DNA of 17,657 nucleotides from JBEAOO01 sp041164825 (GCA_041164825.1 JBEAOO010000136.1:1-17657), one strand, 5' to 3'. Counted from the stretch's first letter, positions 1 through 9,292 are shown. Program-made: numbers and translations. The notes: a model not told the origin generated them from the letters alone.

Positions 1-2519
<2,519 letters not shown>

Positions 2520-2568
2520 GCGGAAAGCTCGTCGGCCGGCGAGGGCCTGGTTCAGGGTGAAAACGCTG

Positions 2569-2574
2569 ATTCTA
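2569..2574 (-). promoter_or_regulatory. possible gyrA -10 element (TAGAAT)
   Basis: On the minus strand a TAGAAT hexamer lies about 50 bp upstream of the gyrA ATG, a reasonable match to a sigma-70 -10 box. No good -35 box is visible at 16-18 bp spacing, so the call is tentative. The rest of the 255-bp gyrA/ompA divergent gap (2520-2774) holds no gene. It also contains a CACAAT hexamer (2663-2668) that could be a plus-strand -10 for the ompA-like gene, again without a clear -35. Confidence 0.35.
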
Positions 2575-2774
2575 ATTGGCCCGGCTTGTGGCCCTTTCGC
2601 AACAATGCGTGTCATGCCTGTGCGCTACACGGCCAAAAACCAGAGCGGCGGAGGCCCTATGGCACAATGATTCGTGTGGTGGATGTCCGTCTTAGCGGGT
2701 ATTTACCAGTCAATTCCGACTCCAGTTCGGACGTCCTGCAGAAGCATTACTGCGCATCCCTCGAGAGGAGAATC

Positions 2775-3458
2775 ATGAATAAACTGAACAAGGTGGCGTC
2801 GCTCTTCGCAACCGCAATGCTGGCCACGGCCGCCACTGGTGTGTCGGCTCAAACCACGATCGACAATTGGGTCAACAGCACCGGCCTGCCCTGGAAGAAC
2901 GGCACCAGCGAATACTGCTGGCGCAACACCCAGTGGACGCCTGCCACGGCCCACCCGGATTGCGATGGCGCCCTGAAGAAGGTCGCTCCCGCCGCCGTGG
3001 CTCCCGCTCCTGTCGCTGCTCCTGCTGCCGCCCCGGCCGCTCCTGCAGCTGCTCCGGCCAAGCCTGCTGTTGTCGCTCCGGTGCCTGTCGCCCCGACCAG
3101 TGAAAAGGTCACGTTCGCCGCTGACGCGTTCTTCGACTTCAACAAGGCAACCCTGAAGCCCGAAGGCAAGGCCAAGCTGGACGACCTGACCAGCAAAATT
3201 GGTGGCATCAACCTCGAAGTGATCATCGCCGTCGGCCACACCGACTCGGTGGGCACCGACGCTTACAACCAAAAGCTGTCGATCAAGCGTTCGGAAGCCG
3301 TCAAGGGCTATCTGATCGGCAAGGGCGTTGAAACCAACCGCGTCTACACCGAAGGCAAGGGCGAAGCCCAGCCGGTGGCCGACAACAAGACCGGCGAAGG
3401 CCGCGCCAAGAACCGCCGCGTTGAGATCGAAGTGGTCGGCACGCGCGCCGTCAAGTAA
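2775..3458 (+). CDS. OmpA-family outer-membrane protein (signal peptide, Ala/Pro linker, OmpA-C domain)
   Basis: This 227-residue exported protein is predicted to anchor the outer membrane to peptidoglycan. Residues 1-25 form a signal peptide ending VSA before Gln26. Residues 26-70 are a short mature N-terminal region with two cysteines (C48, C63) and many aromatics. Residues 71-107 are an Ala/Pro-rich linker. Residues 108-222 form an OmpA-like peptidoglycan-binding domain with the FDFNKATLKPEG motif (120-131), GHTDSVG (D157) and the LSIKRSEAV helix (R172), the usual diaminopimelate-binding Asp/Arg pair. It lacks the eight-strand beta barrel of E. coli OmpA. The start is fixed by a strong GAGAGGAG at 2763-2770, four bases before the ATG. 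The same frame is open upstream to 2238, but that stretch overlaps gyrA antisense and is not coding. It is followed at once by an intrinsic terminator. Confidence 0.93.
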   Translation: MNKLNKVASLFATAMLATAATGVSAQTTIDNWVNSTGLPWKNGTSEYCWRNTQWTPATAHPDCDGALKKVAPAAVAPAPVAAPAAAPAAPAAAPAKPAVVAPVPVAPTSEKVTFAADAFFDFNKATLKPEGKAKLDDLTSKIGGINLEVIIAVGHTDSVGTDAYNQKLSIKRSEAVKGYLIGKGVETNRVYTEGKGEAQPVADNKTGEGRAKNRRVEIEVVGTRAVK

Positions 3459-3480
3459 TCAGGCTCACCCCCTGATCGCG

Positions 3481-3511
3481 AAACCCCGCCTCGGCGGGGT
3501 TTTTCTTTTTC
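3481..3511 (+). terminator. Rho-independent terminator of the ompA-like gene
   Basis: A perfect 10-bp inverted repeat (AAACCCCGCC / GGCGGGGTTT, arms 3481-3490 and 3493-3502, with inner pairs opening to form the loop) is followed by TTTCTTTTT. It lies 22 bp after the ompA-like stop codon. Confidence 0.93.
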
Positions 3512-3581
3512 TGGCCCTGCATTCACCTCCGGCTTGCCTGGGGCGCCCTGTCGGGGCCCCGGCTTTGGATAACATCGCGAC

Positions 3582-4283
3582 ATGAGCAACGTTGATCCGC
3601 AAGAACTCGCCAAATTCAGTGAACTCGCCCACCGCTGGTGGGACCCGGAGAGCGAGTTTCGCCCCCTGCACCAAATCAACCCCCTGCGTTTGGATTGGAT
3701 CGCTCAGCGCGCCGCGTTGAGTGGCCGCAAAGTGCTGGACGTGGGCTGCGGTGGCGGCATCTTGGCCGATTCGATGGCGCGCCGCGGCGCCGAAGTGTTG
3801 GGCATCGATCTGGCCACCAAGCCGCTGAAGGTGGCGCGCCTTCACGCCATGGAGGCCGGCACGCCCAACATCAGCTACCGCGAGATCGCGGCCGAAGCGC
3901 TCGCGGCCGAAGCGCCGGCCGCGTTTGATGCTGTCACTTGCATGGAAATGCTGGAACACGTGCCCGATCCGTCGTCCATCGTGCGGGCCTGCGCCGACAT
4001 GGTCAAGCCCGGTGGCTGGGTGTTTTTCTCCACGCTCAATCGCAATGCCAAAGCCTTCTTGTTCGCCATCGTGGGTGCGGAGTACGTGTTGAACATGCTG
4101 CCCAAAGGCACCCACGAGTACGCCCGCTTCATTCGCCCGGCTGAGTTGGCCCTGTGGTGCCGCGAGGCTGGCCTCGACTTGGTGGACACCTGCGGTCTGG
4201 GCTACAACCCACTCACCAAGCACTACAGCTTGTCGGGAGACACCAGCGTGAACTACATGTTTGGCTGCCGCAAGGCGGGTTGA
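3582..4283 (+). CDS. ubiG: Ubiquinone biosynthesis O-methyltransferase UbiG
   Basis: UbiG is the S-adenosylmethionine-dependent methyltransferase that carries out both O-methylations in ubiquinone synthesis, working at the inner membrane. The protein has 233 residues, a normal length for the family. It shows motif I VLDVGCGGG (51-59), the acidic ribose-binding position in GID (D76), and the post-I/II region MEMLEHVPDP (121-130). The family-typical stretch YVLNMLPKGTHEY (168-180) corresponds to the region reported to contact membrane lipid in E. coli UbiG. The N-terminal SELAHRWWDPESEFRPLHQINPLRL block is also diagnostic. The ATG at 3582 is the only sensible start; only a weak GGA-type ribosome site precedes it. 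The next gene begins 4 bp after its stop, so the two are probably cotranscribed. Confidence 0.97.
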   Translation: MSNVDPQELAKFSELAHRWWDPESEFRPLHQINPLRLDWIAQRAALSGRKVLDVGCGGGILADSMARRGAEVLGIDLATKPLKVARLHAMEAGTPNISYREIAAEALAAEAPAAFDAVTCMEMLEHVPDPSSIVRACADMVKPGGWVFFSTLNRNAKAFLFAIVGAEYVLNMLPKGTHEYARFIRPAELALWCREAGLDLVDTCGLGYNPLTKHYSLSGDTSVNYMFGCRKAG

Positions 4284-4287
4284 TGGC

Positions 4288-4956
4288 ATGACGACCACAC
4301 CCATCCGTGCGCTGCTGTTCGATCTTGATGGCACGCTGATCGACAGCGCACCCGACCTGGCCGGCACCGGCAATGACATGCGTGCAGCGCGTGGTTTGCC
4401 CTTGCTGCCCTACGCTGCCCTTCGCCCCCTGGTCGGCACTGGCGCGCGGGGCATGGTCGGTGCCTCGCTCGGTGTGGGTCCAGATGCGCCCGAATTCGCT
4501 GCATTGCGCGATGAGTTTTTGTCGCGCTACGAACAGCGCATGACGCAGTTGACGCATGTGTTTCCCCTGGTGCAGGTGTTGCTGCAGCGCTTGGATGCGC
4601 GCGACGTGCCCTGGGGCATCATGACCAACAAGAACACCCGCTTCGCGGCGCCGCTGGTGCAGGCGCTGGGCCTGGGTGAGCGCGCGGCCGCTCTGGTGTG
4701 CGGAGACACCACGCCGCACGCCAAGCCACACCCCGAGCCGCTGCTCGAAGCCGCACGACGCATGGGCGTTGAACCCGCCGAATGTGTGTACGTGGGCGAC
4801 GACCTGCGCGACATGCAGGCCGGCCGCGCCGCAGGCATGTGCACCGTCGCTGCAGCCTGGGGCTACCTTGGCGATGGCGAGCCCATCACGCAATGGGGCG
4901 CCGACTTCATCATTGAATCTCCCGATCAGCTCTTGAATGTGCTGGGGATGGCCTAA
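4288..4956 (+). CDS. HAD-superfamily phosphatase (Gph-like; candidate MupP)
   Basis: This 222-residue cytoplasmic phosphatase of the haloacid dehalogenase superfamily shows all four catalytic motifs: motif I FDLDGTL (nucleophile D12, acid/base D14), motif II Thr113 (GIMTNK), motif III Lys146 (AKPHPEP), and motif IV VGDDLRD (D171/D172). An alpha-helical C1 cap lies between motifs I and II. Automatic annotation would normally call it phosphoglycolate phosphatase (gph). However, position next to ubiG is also the setting of mupP, the N-acetylmuramic acid 6-phosphate phosphatase of pseudomonads, and segments such as GARGMV, EFLSRY, TNKNTRFAAPL and WGAD resemble MupP as I recall it. The specific substrate is therefore left open. 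I chose the ATG at 4288 over the in-frame TTG at 4261, which would overlap ubiG. Confidence 0.9.
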   Translation: MTTTPIRALLFDLDGTLIDSAPDLAGTGNDMRAARGLPLLPYAALRPLVGTGARGMVGASLGVGPDAPEFAALRDEFLSRYEQRMTQLTHVFPLVQVLLQRLDARDVPWGIMTNKNTRFAAPLVQALGLGERAAALVCGDTTPHAKPHPEPLLEAARRMGVEPAECVYVGDDLRDMQAGRAAGMCTVAAAWGYLGDGEPITQWGADFIIESPDQLLNVLGMA

Positions 4957-4959
4957 ACT
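4933..4959 (+). promoter_or_regulatory. possible ssrA promoter
   Basis: TTGAAT (4933-4938) and TAAACT (4954-4959) lie inside and at the stop of the upstream phosphatase gene, separated by 15 bp. Transcription would begin a few bases before the mature tmRNA 5' end at 4971, consistent with RNase P trimming of a short leader. The spacing is one or two bases short of ideal. Confidence 0.4.
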
Positions 4960-4970
4960 ACCTCCTTCCT

Positions 4971-5341
4971 GGGACCGACCTGGCTTCGACGTGGGTGCGG
5001 AGTTGGAACAGGGCATGTCGAGCACCAGTTCGCTCGTAAAACCACTGGAAACAAAGTAACTGCGAACGACTCTACGTACGCCCTCGCCGCTTAACACCGG
5101 TGAGCTTCGCACCAGTTGGCCGATGGGCTGGGTCTGAGGGGCAACCCAAGGACAGCGAAGTCATTCACATTGGCTCGGTCTGAGCTGGGTCACTCAGCAC
5201 AGACTTAAATTCAGTGACTCGGGGAATGGTCAGCGTGCTGCTGCGCGGGCCAGTCCACTAAAACCAAATCAGTCAGCTAAACATGTAGATCTGCCTGGCG
5301 ATGGCTTGCGGACGGGGGTTCGATTCCCCCCGGTTCCACCA
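4971..5341 (+). ncRNA. ssrA: Transfer-messenger RNA (tmRNA), one-piece
   Basis: tmRNA with SmpB rescues stalled ribosomes and adds a degradation tag. The 371-nt gene has a 7-bp acceptor stem (GGGACCG at 4971-4977 with CGGTTCC at 5331-5337, one G-T pair) followed by ACCA, so the CCA end is encoded. A T-arm GGGGG-TTCGATT-CCCCC (about 5314-5330) precedes it. The 5' tRNA-like part contains CTGGCTTCGACG. The tag-coding frame runs from the resume codon GCG at 5062 to TAA at 5092-5094 and encodes ANDSTYALAA. This ends in the protease-recognised ALAA and begins with AND, as in other betaproteobacteria. It is not permuted: mRNA-like and tRNA-like parts are contiguous. The gene is followed by two hairpins and faces a convergent DNA ligase gene. 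Confidence 0.97.
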
Positions 5342-5347
5342 CCACAC

Positions 5348-5367
5348 GTTCGTTCTCGCGAACGAAC
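5348..5367 (+). other. Perfect hairpin immediately 3' of tmRNA
   Basis: GTTCGTTC-TCGC-GAACGAAC forms an 8-bp perfect stem with a 4-nt loop, starting 6 bp after the tmRNA CCA. It has no U-run, so it is not an intrinsic terminator by itself. A role in 3' trailer processing or stabilisation is an inference. Confidence 0.6.
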
Positions 5368-5372
5368 ACCCG

Positions 5373-5413
5373 AAAGGCTCAAGTTCATTGTTGAACTTGG
5401 GCCTTTTCCTTTT
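5373..5413 (+). terminator. Intrinsic terminator of ssrA
   Basis: A 15-bp stem (AAAGGCTCAAGTTCA with TGAACTTGGGCCTTT, one T-G pair) with a short TTGT loop is followed by TTCCTTTT. Because it starts with AAA and ends with TTT it could also act on minus-strand transcripts, although the ligase stop at 5434 already precedes it in that direction. Confidence 0.88.
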
Positions 5414-5433
5414 GGGGGCGCTGGGTTGGTGCT

Positions 5434-6330
5434 TCAAAAATCCTCGCGGATTCGCAAGAAGCTGGCGAAGCGGGGCTTGCCGTTGGGGGTCACGTCGCGG
5501 AAGCGGTAGCTCACCGTGCTGCCCAGGGAGGGCGGATTGCGGCGCAGGGCGTCGCTCAGGCCGGTACCGAGTGCGAAGTCGATGCCGTTGGCTGTGCGCA
5601 ATTGCAGGGCGCCGGTCTGGCCGAGGTACTTGCCCTTACCGGGGCGGTAGCCCATGACGGTGGCTTCGGCGTCTTGCTGGGGTTTGAGCTTGAGCAGAAC
5701 ATCACTTCGGCCCGCGATGACGAGGGCATCGGCGCGGTGCAGCATCAGGCCTTCTCCGCCTTGGGTCACCACGTCGTCGAGCCAGTGTTGCAGCGCCTGC
5801 GTGTGGTTCAGACGCTTTTGCTCGACCCACACCAGTTGCGGGTTCGGCGCGCGCTGCAGCAAGGCTTGCAGTCGTTCTGCACGACTCGCAAAGGTGCCCT
5901 CCGCACTGGGCATGTCGAACACCATGTAGCGCAGTTGCCGCCAGTCGTCGTCAATGGGCACGGCCTTGCGCACGATGGCTGACAGCGCATCGAAGCGGCC
6001 GCGGCCGAGCCAGAGTTCGCCGTCGAGCGGCACGCCGGCGGGCAATTGAGCCAGAAACCAAGTGGGGGCCGGCACGAGGCGTCCGCTGCGAAAGCGCAGG
6101 TGCTGGCCGTCCCACAGGGCACGCACGCCGTCGAGCTTTTCGCTCACCAGATAGGGCGCCGGGGCCACGCCCTGGGGAGCCAGTTGGGCCAGCAGCACCG
6201 GCAGGGTGGGGGCGGACTTGCTGCCCTGGGCCGCCGTGTCGCCGTGTGCGCCGTGGGCTGCGCCCGCGCTCATCAGGCCGGCGATGTACCAAGACCAAGC
6301 GGTGCGAGCTGGGCGGGCGTTGCGTGCCAT
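5434..6330 (-). CDS. Exported ATP-dependent DNA ligase (LigE type)
   Basis: This 298-residue minimal ATP-dependent DNA ligase seals nicks through a lysyl-AMP intermediate. Visible nucleotidyltransferase motifs are I EKLDGVR (nucleophile K65), III LDGELW (102-107), IIIa YMVFDMP (135-141), IV EGLMLH (193-198) and V LLKLKP (212-217). An OB-fold C-terminal domain ends in PRFASFLRIREDF, as in LigE enzymes. Residues 1-30 look like a signal peptide (basic MARNARPAR, hydrophobic WYIAGLMSAGAA, then AHG), matching the known periplasmic leader of LigE proteins. The ATG at 6330 is chosen because GAGGAG lies 7 bases upstream; longer in-frame starts add a non-conserved leader. It is additional to the essential NAD-dependent LigA. 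A link to uptake or periplasmic processing of extracellular DNA is inference. Confidence 0.92.
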   Translation of the reverse strand: MARNARPARTAWSWYIAGLMSAGAAHGAHGDTAAQGSKSAPTLPVLLAQLAPQGVAPAPYLVSEKLDGVRALWDGQHLRFRSGRLVPAPTWFLAQLPAGVPLDGELWLGRGRFDALSAIVRKAVPIDDDWRQLRYMVFDMPSAEGTFASRAERLQALLQRAPNPQLVWVEQKRLNHTQALQHWLDDVVTQGGEGLMLHRADALVIAGRSDVLLKLKPQQDAEATVMGYRPGKGKYLGQTGALQLRTANGIDFALGTGLSDALRRNPPSLGSTVSYRFRDVTPNGKPRFASFLRIREDF

Positions 6331-6494
6331 GGGCGACTCCTCGGAGCAGGTTGCTTCAGTCCGCAGTGTCTGCCTGGGGTCGTGCCTTCCGCCATCCCTC
6401 TTCGCGGTGCCAAAGCGGCTACCATCGCGCCCATCTTTCAGGGGATGGGTCGCGGGCGCTGGCTGGTGCGTCGCCGCTGCCATCGCCATCTCTC

Positions 6495-6506
6495 AACAAC
6501 GTTGTT
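6495..6506. repeat. 12-bp perfect palindrome upstream of the AIM24 gene
   Basis: AACAACGTTGTT is a perfect palindrome placed 15 bp before the AIM24-family start codon and just before its AGGAG ribosome site. It could be an operator or an RNA hairpin that touches the ribosome site, but one copy proves nothing. The rest of the 191-bp ligase/AIM24 divergent gap holds no other clear signal. Confidence 0.4.
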
Positions 6507-6521
6507 TGCAGGAGCATTCAC

Positions 6522-7343
6522 ATGGCCATGGACGTGGTGGATTTTGAGATCAAGGGCTCGGAGATGCAGTTCGTCGAGGTCGAGCTTGACCCGGGCGAGG
6601 CGGCCGTCGGCGAGGCGGGCAGCATGATGTACATGGATGCTGGCATCCAAATGGACACGGTGTTTGGCGACGGTTCGGCACAGCAGGGCGGTTTTTTGGG
6701 CAAGTTGCTGGGCGCCGGCAAGCGCTTGGTGACGGGCGAGTCGCTGTTCACCACGGTCTATACCAACCAGTCGCGCAGCAAGCTGCGGGTGGCGTTTGCG
6801 GCCCCCTATCCGGGCAAGATCTTGCCGATGGATTTGAGCAAGATGGGTGGCATGTTGATTTGCCAGAAGGATGCCTTTTTGTGCGCCGCGCGCGGCGTGT
6901 CGCTGGGCATCTACATGCAGCAAAAGATGTCGGTCGGCTTCTTTGGCGGCGAGGGCTTCATCATGCAAAAGCTGGAAGGCGACGGCCTGGCTTTTGTGCA
7001 TGCCGGCGGCACCGTGCTCAAGCGCGAGTTGTCGCCGGGCCAGACGCTGCTGATCGACACGGGTTGCGTGGTGGCGTTCACGCCCAATGTGAACTTCGAA
7101 ATCCAGTACGTCGGCAAGGTGAAGACGGCGCTGTTTGGGGGAGAGGGCTTGTTTTTTGCCAAGGTCACGGGCCCGGGCACGGTGTGGCTGCAGAGCTTGC
7201 CGTTCTCGCGCTTGGCCAGCCGCGTGTTTGCGGCCGCGCCGCAAAACGGTGGCTCGCGCGAGGAGGGCTCGGTGCTTGGCGGCTTGGCCGTGGGCGGCGG
7301 CAGCTTGCTGGGTGCTGTGTTTGGTGCTGGCGACGACGAGTGA
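6522..7343 (+). CDS. TIGR00266 / AIM24-family protein of unknown function
   Basis: This 273-residue protein belongs to the TIGR00266/AIM24 family, a beta-rich (double-psi or TRAP-like) fold whose biochemical role in bacteria is unknown; the eukaryotic relative Aim24 is mitochondrial. Recognisable family features are an N-terminal VEVELDPGEAAVGEAGSMMYMD block, the central GKRLVTGESLFTTVYTN and QKDAFLCAARGVSLGI segments, FIMQKLEGDGLAFVHAGG, and DTGCVVAFTPNVNFEIQYVGKVKTALFGGEGLFFAKVTGPG near the end. The last about 35 residues are Gly/Ala/Ser-rich (GSVLGGLAVGGGSLLGAVFGAG), possibly a short membrane-associating tail. There is no signal peptide. The ATG at 6522 is preceded by AGGAG (6510-6514) at a 7-base spacing, which decides the start. 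It is divergent from the ligase and separated from the next gene by two hairpins. Confidence 0.9.
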   Translation: MAMDVVDFEIKGSEMQFVEVELDPGEAAVGEAGSMMYMDAGIQMDTVFGDGSAQQGGFLGKLLGAGKRLVTGESLFTTVYTNQSRSKLRVAFAAPYPGKILPMDLSKMGGMLICQKDAFLCAARGVSLGIYMQQKMSVGFFGGEGFIMQKLEGDGLAFVHAGGTVLKRELSPGQTLLIDTGCVVAFTPNVNFEIQYVGKVKTALFGGEGLFFAKVTGPGTVWLQSLPFSRLASRVFAAAPQNGGSREEGSVLGGLAVGGGSLLGAVFGAGDDE

Positions 7344-7349
7344 TTTTTT

Positions 7350-7403
7350 GCGTCCGGTCAAGGCCGGACGCCGAGGCGGGCCAGCGGCTTCAGCCGCGCC
7401 GCC
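7350..7403 (+). repeat. Two adjacent hairpins between AIM24 gene and propeller gene
   Basis: Hairpin one is a perfect 8-bp stem (GCGTCCGG / CCGGACGC, 7350-7357 and 7364-7371, 6-nt loop). Six Ts sit on its 5' side (7344-7349), which is the wrong side for a plus-strand intrinsic terminator. Hairpin two is nested: GGCGG (7375-7379) with CCGCC (7399-7403) outside GCGGCT-TC-AGCCGC (7384-7397). Together they could slow or terminate transcription, or be a small intergenic repeat. A TACACT hexamer (7404-7409) follows and may be a -10 box for the downstream operon. Confidence 0.55.
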
Positions 7404-7460
7404 TACACTCACGGGTTGTCTCCGCTCTGGTCCCCGTCCGTGAACCTGTCTGATTTCCTG

Positions 7461-8489
7461 ATGCAAGGCCCGGCCTTGCGCCGCCTGCCCCTGCGCATGG
7501 CGGCCGCTGGCGCCGTGTTGTCCATGCTCGCCGTGGACGCCATGGCAGCGCCCGCGACCGCCGCGCCCACCCACCCGATCTTTGTGCTGAACTCGCTCGA
7601 CGCCACCGTCAGCGTGCTCGACCCCGTGAAGTTCACCGAGGTGAAGCGCATCCCGGTGGGCAAAGAGCCGCATCACCTCTACCTGACGCCCGATGAAAAG
7701 TCGCTGCTCGTGGCCAATGCCGTGGGCGACACGCTGACCTTCATCGACCCTGTCACGGCGGAGGTGCAACGCACGCTGACCGGCGTCCTCGACCCCTACC
7801 AGTTGCGCTTCTCGCCCGACATGAAGTGGTTCGTCACGCTGGCCAACCGCCTCAACCACGTCGACATCTACCGCTGGCAACCCACCAATGCGGCCGAGCC
7901 GATGAAGTTGGTCAAGCGCATCTCCACCGGCCAGACCCCCAGCCACCAGTGGATCGACAGCAAGAGCAGCGTGGTGTATGCCTCGATGCAGGACAGCGAC
8001 GAGCTGGTGGCGATCGACCTCGCCACGCAGGCCATCCGCTGGCGTGTGCCCACCGGCAAGTTGCCGGCAGATGTGTACCTCACGGCCGACGACAAAACGC
8101 TGTTTGTGGGCCTCACGGGCGACCGCTTTGTGGAGGTGTATGACGTCTCCAACGGCCCGGCCAAGTTGATCAAGCGCATCGAGACGGGCGAGGGCGCGCA
8201 CGCCTTCCGCGCCAAGGGCGACAAGCGTCACATCTTCGTCAGCAACCGCGTGGCCAACACCATCAGCGTGATCGACACGCAAACACAAACCGTGGTGAGC
8301 CAGTTGCCCGGCCCCGGCGGCCCGGATTGCATGGACCTGATGAACGACGGCAAAACGCTGCTGCTGAGTTCGCGCTGGGCGCGCAAGGTCACCTGGATCG
8401 ACATTGAGACCAAGCAGGTGATCCGCCAAGTCAACGTTGGCCGCTCGCCGCACGGTGTCTACACGCTGGATCATGCGGCGCGTCAATAA
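7461..8489 (+). CDS. Exported YncE/YVTN-type beta-propeller protein
   Basis: This protein of about 342 residues is built of repeated YVTN/NHL-like beta-propeller blades. Repeat units are visible as IFVLNSLDATVSVLDP (40-55), SLLVANAVGDTLTFIDP (81-97), TLFVGLTGDRFVEVYDV (213-229) and HIFVSNRVANTISVIDT (257-273), with the linking motif GKEPHHLYLTPDEK. Residues 1-30 form a signal peptide (RRLPLR, hydrophobic AAAGAVLSMLAV, DAMA-A), so it acts in the periplasm. The start is uncertain: no clear ribosome site precedes ATG 7461, in-frame GTG 7440 or ATG 7497; 7461 gives the most normal signal peptide. Its 3' end overlaps the next gene by 17 bp. Such propellers often serve as binding scaffolds or lyase-like enzymes; nothing here fixes a ligand. 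Confidence 0.88.
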   Translation: MQGPALRRLPLRMAAAGAVLSMLAVDAMAAPATAAPTHPIFVLNSLDATVSVLDPVKFTEVKRIPVGKEPHHLYLTPDEKSLLVANAVGDTLTFIDPVTAEVQRTLTGVLDPYQLRFSPDMKWFVTLANRLNHVDIYRWQPTNAAEPMKLVKRISTGQTPSHQWIDSKSSVVYASMQDSDELVAIDLATQAIRWRVPTGKLPADVYLTADDKTLFVGLTGDRFVEVYDVSNGPAKLIKRIETGEGAHAFRAKGDKRHIFVSNRVANTISVIDTQTQTVVSQLPGPGGPDCMDLMNDGKTLLLSSRWARKVTWIDIETKQVIRQVNVGRSPHGVYTLDHAARQ

Positions 8490-9279
8490 GGCCTTGACGC
8501 GGCTGGCCTGTGTGCTGGCTGCGGCCTGGGCGGGCGGTGCGCTGGCTGCCGCGCCCTGCGACAAGCCGGTCTACCTCACGCTGGACACCGGCCACATGGG
8601 CGTGGCGCCGCTGATCGCTGAGGTGCTCAAGCGCCAGCAGGTCAAGGCGACGTTCTTCTTGGCCAACGAGCCCAGCAAAACGCCCGGTGGCAGCAGCTTG
8701 GACGACGAGTGGGCCCCGTGGTGGAAGGCGCGTGCCGCCGAAGGCCATTTGTTCGCCTCGCACACCTACGACCACGTGTACTGGCGCGCTGACCTGCCCG
8801 GCGGGCAGTTTCAGATGCGCCCCTCGGCGGGGCCGCAAAACGGCAAGGCGCTGACCTGGTCGGCCGCGCAGTACTGCCAGGAGCTGCAGCGCAGCGCAGC
8901 CCGCTTCACCGCGATGACGGGCCAGGCCATGGCGCCGCTGTTTCGGGCGCCGGGGGGCAAGACGTCACCAGCGCTGATTGCGGCAGCGCGCAGCTGTGGC
9001 TACGCCCACGTGCCCTGGGCGGCGGCGGGGTTTTTGGGCGATGAGTTGCCGAGTGACGCCTACCCCAACAAGGTCTTGTTGGCGCGTGCTCTGCAAGCCA
9101 TCCAGCCCGGTGACATTCTGATGGCGCATTTGGGCATTTGGTCGCGGCGAGACCCGTGGGCGCCTGCGGTGCTGGAGCCCCTGATCGAAGGGCTCAAGGC
9201 CCGCGGCATGTGCTTCGCTACGCTGCGCGACCACCCCGACTACCGCCAGCATCTGGCGGGTACGACGATTCAAAAGTGA
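8473..9279 (+). CDS. Secreted polysaccharide deacetylase (NodB-like) with atypical metal motif
   Basis: This 268-residue exported protein has a NodB-homology fold, the carbohydrate esterase 4 family that removes N- or O-acetyl groups from polysaccharides using a metal. Residues 1-27 are a signal peptide (MRRVNKALTR, hydrophobic stretch, ALAAA). Motif 1 is TLDTGH (36-41) rather than TFDDG: the catalytic-base Asp38 remains, but the metal-binding second Asp is Thr39. Motif 2 HTYDH (97-101) has both histidines. Motif 3 is LFRAPGG (157-162), and the motif 5 histidine is in DILMAHLG (H219). Cysteines 29, 135, 175 and 247 could form disulfides. The ATG at 8473 lies inside the end of the propeller gene, implying translational coupling. 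The TTG at 8437 is in frame but would give a poorer leader. Substrate unknown. Confidence 0.9.
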   Translation: MRRVNKALTRLACVLAAAWAGGALAAAPCDKPVYLTLDTGHMGVAPLIAEVLKRQQVKATFFLANEPSKTPGGSSLDDEWAPWWKARAAEGHLFASHTYDHVYWRADLPGGQFQMRPSAGPQNGKALTWSAAQYCQELQRSAARFTAMTGQAMAPLFRAPGGKTSPALIAAARSCGYAHVPWAAAGFLGDELPSDAYPNKVLLARALQAIQPGDILMAHLGIWSRRDPWAPAVLEPLIEGLKARGMCFATLRDHPDYRQHLAGTTIQK

Positions 9280-9292
9280 GTTGACTCCGAGC

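Noticed and set aside
5320..5341. tmRNA 3' end as an occupied integration site for a genomic island
   Set aside because: ssrA ends are common phage and island attachment sites, but there is no integrase and no repeated copy of the 3' end in the window; the next gene is an ordinary ligase.
6438..8564. 708-codon minus-strand open frame
   Set aside because: Antisense shadow of the AIM24 and propeller genes, with low-complexity composition (runs of His, Gln, Arg, Ala) and no recognisable motif.
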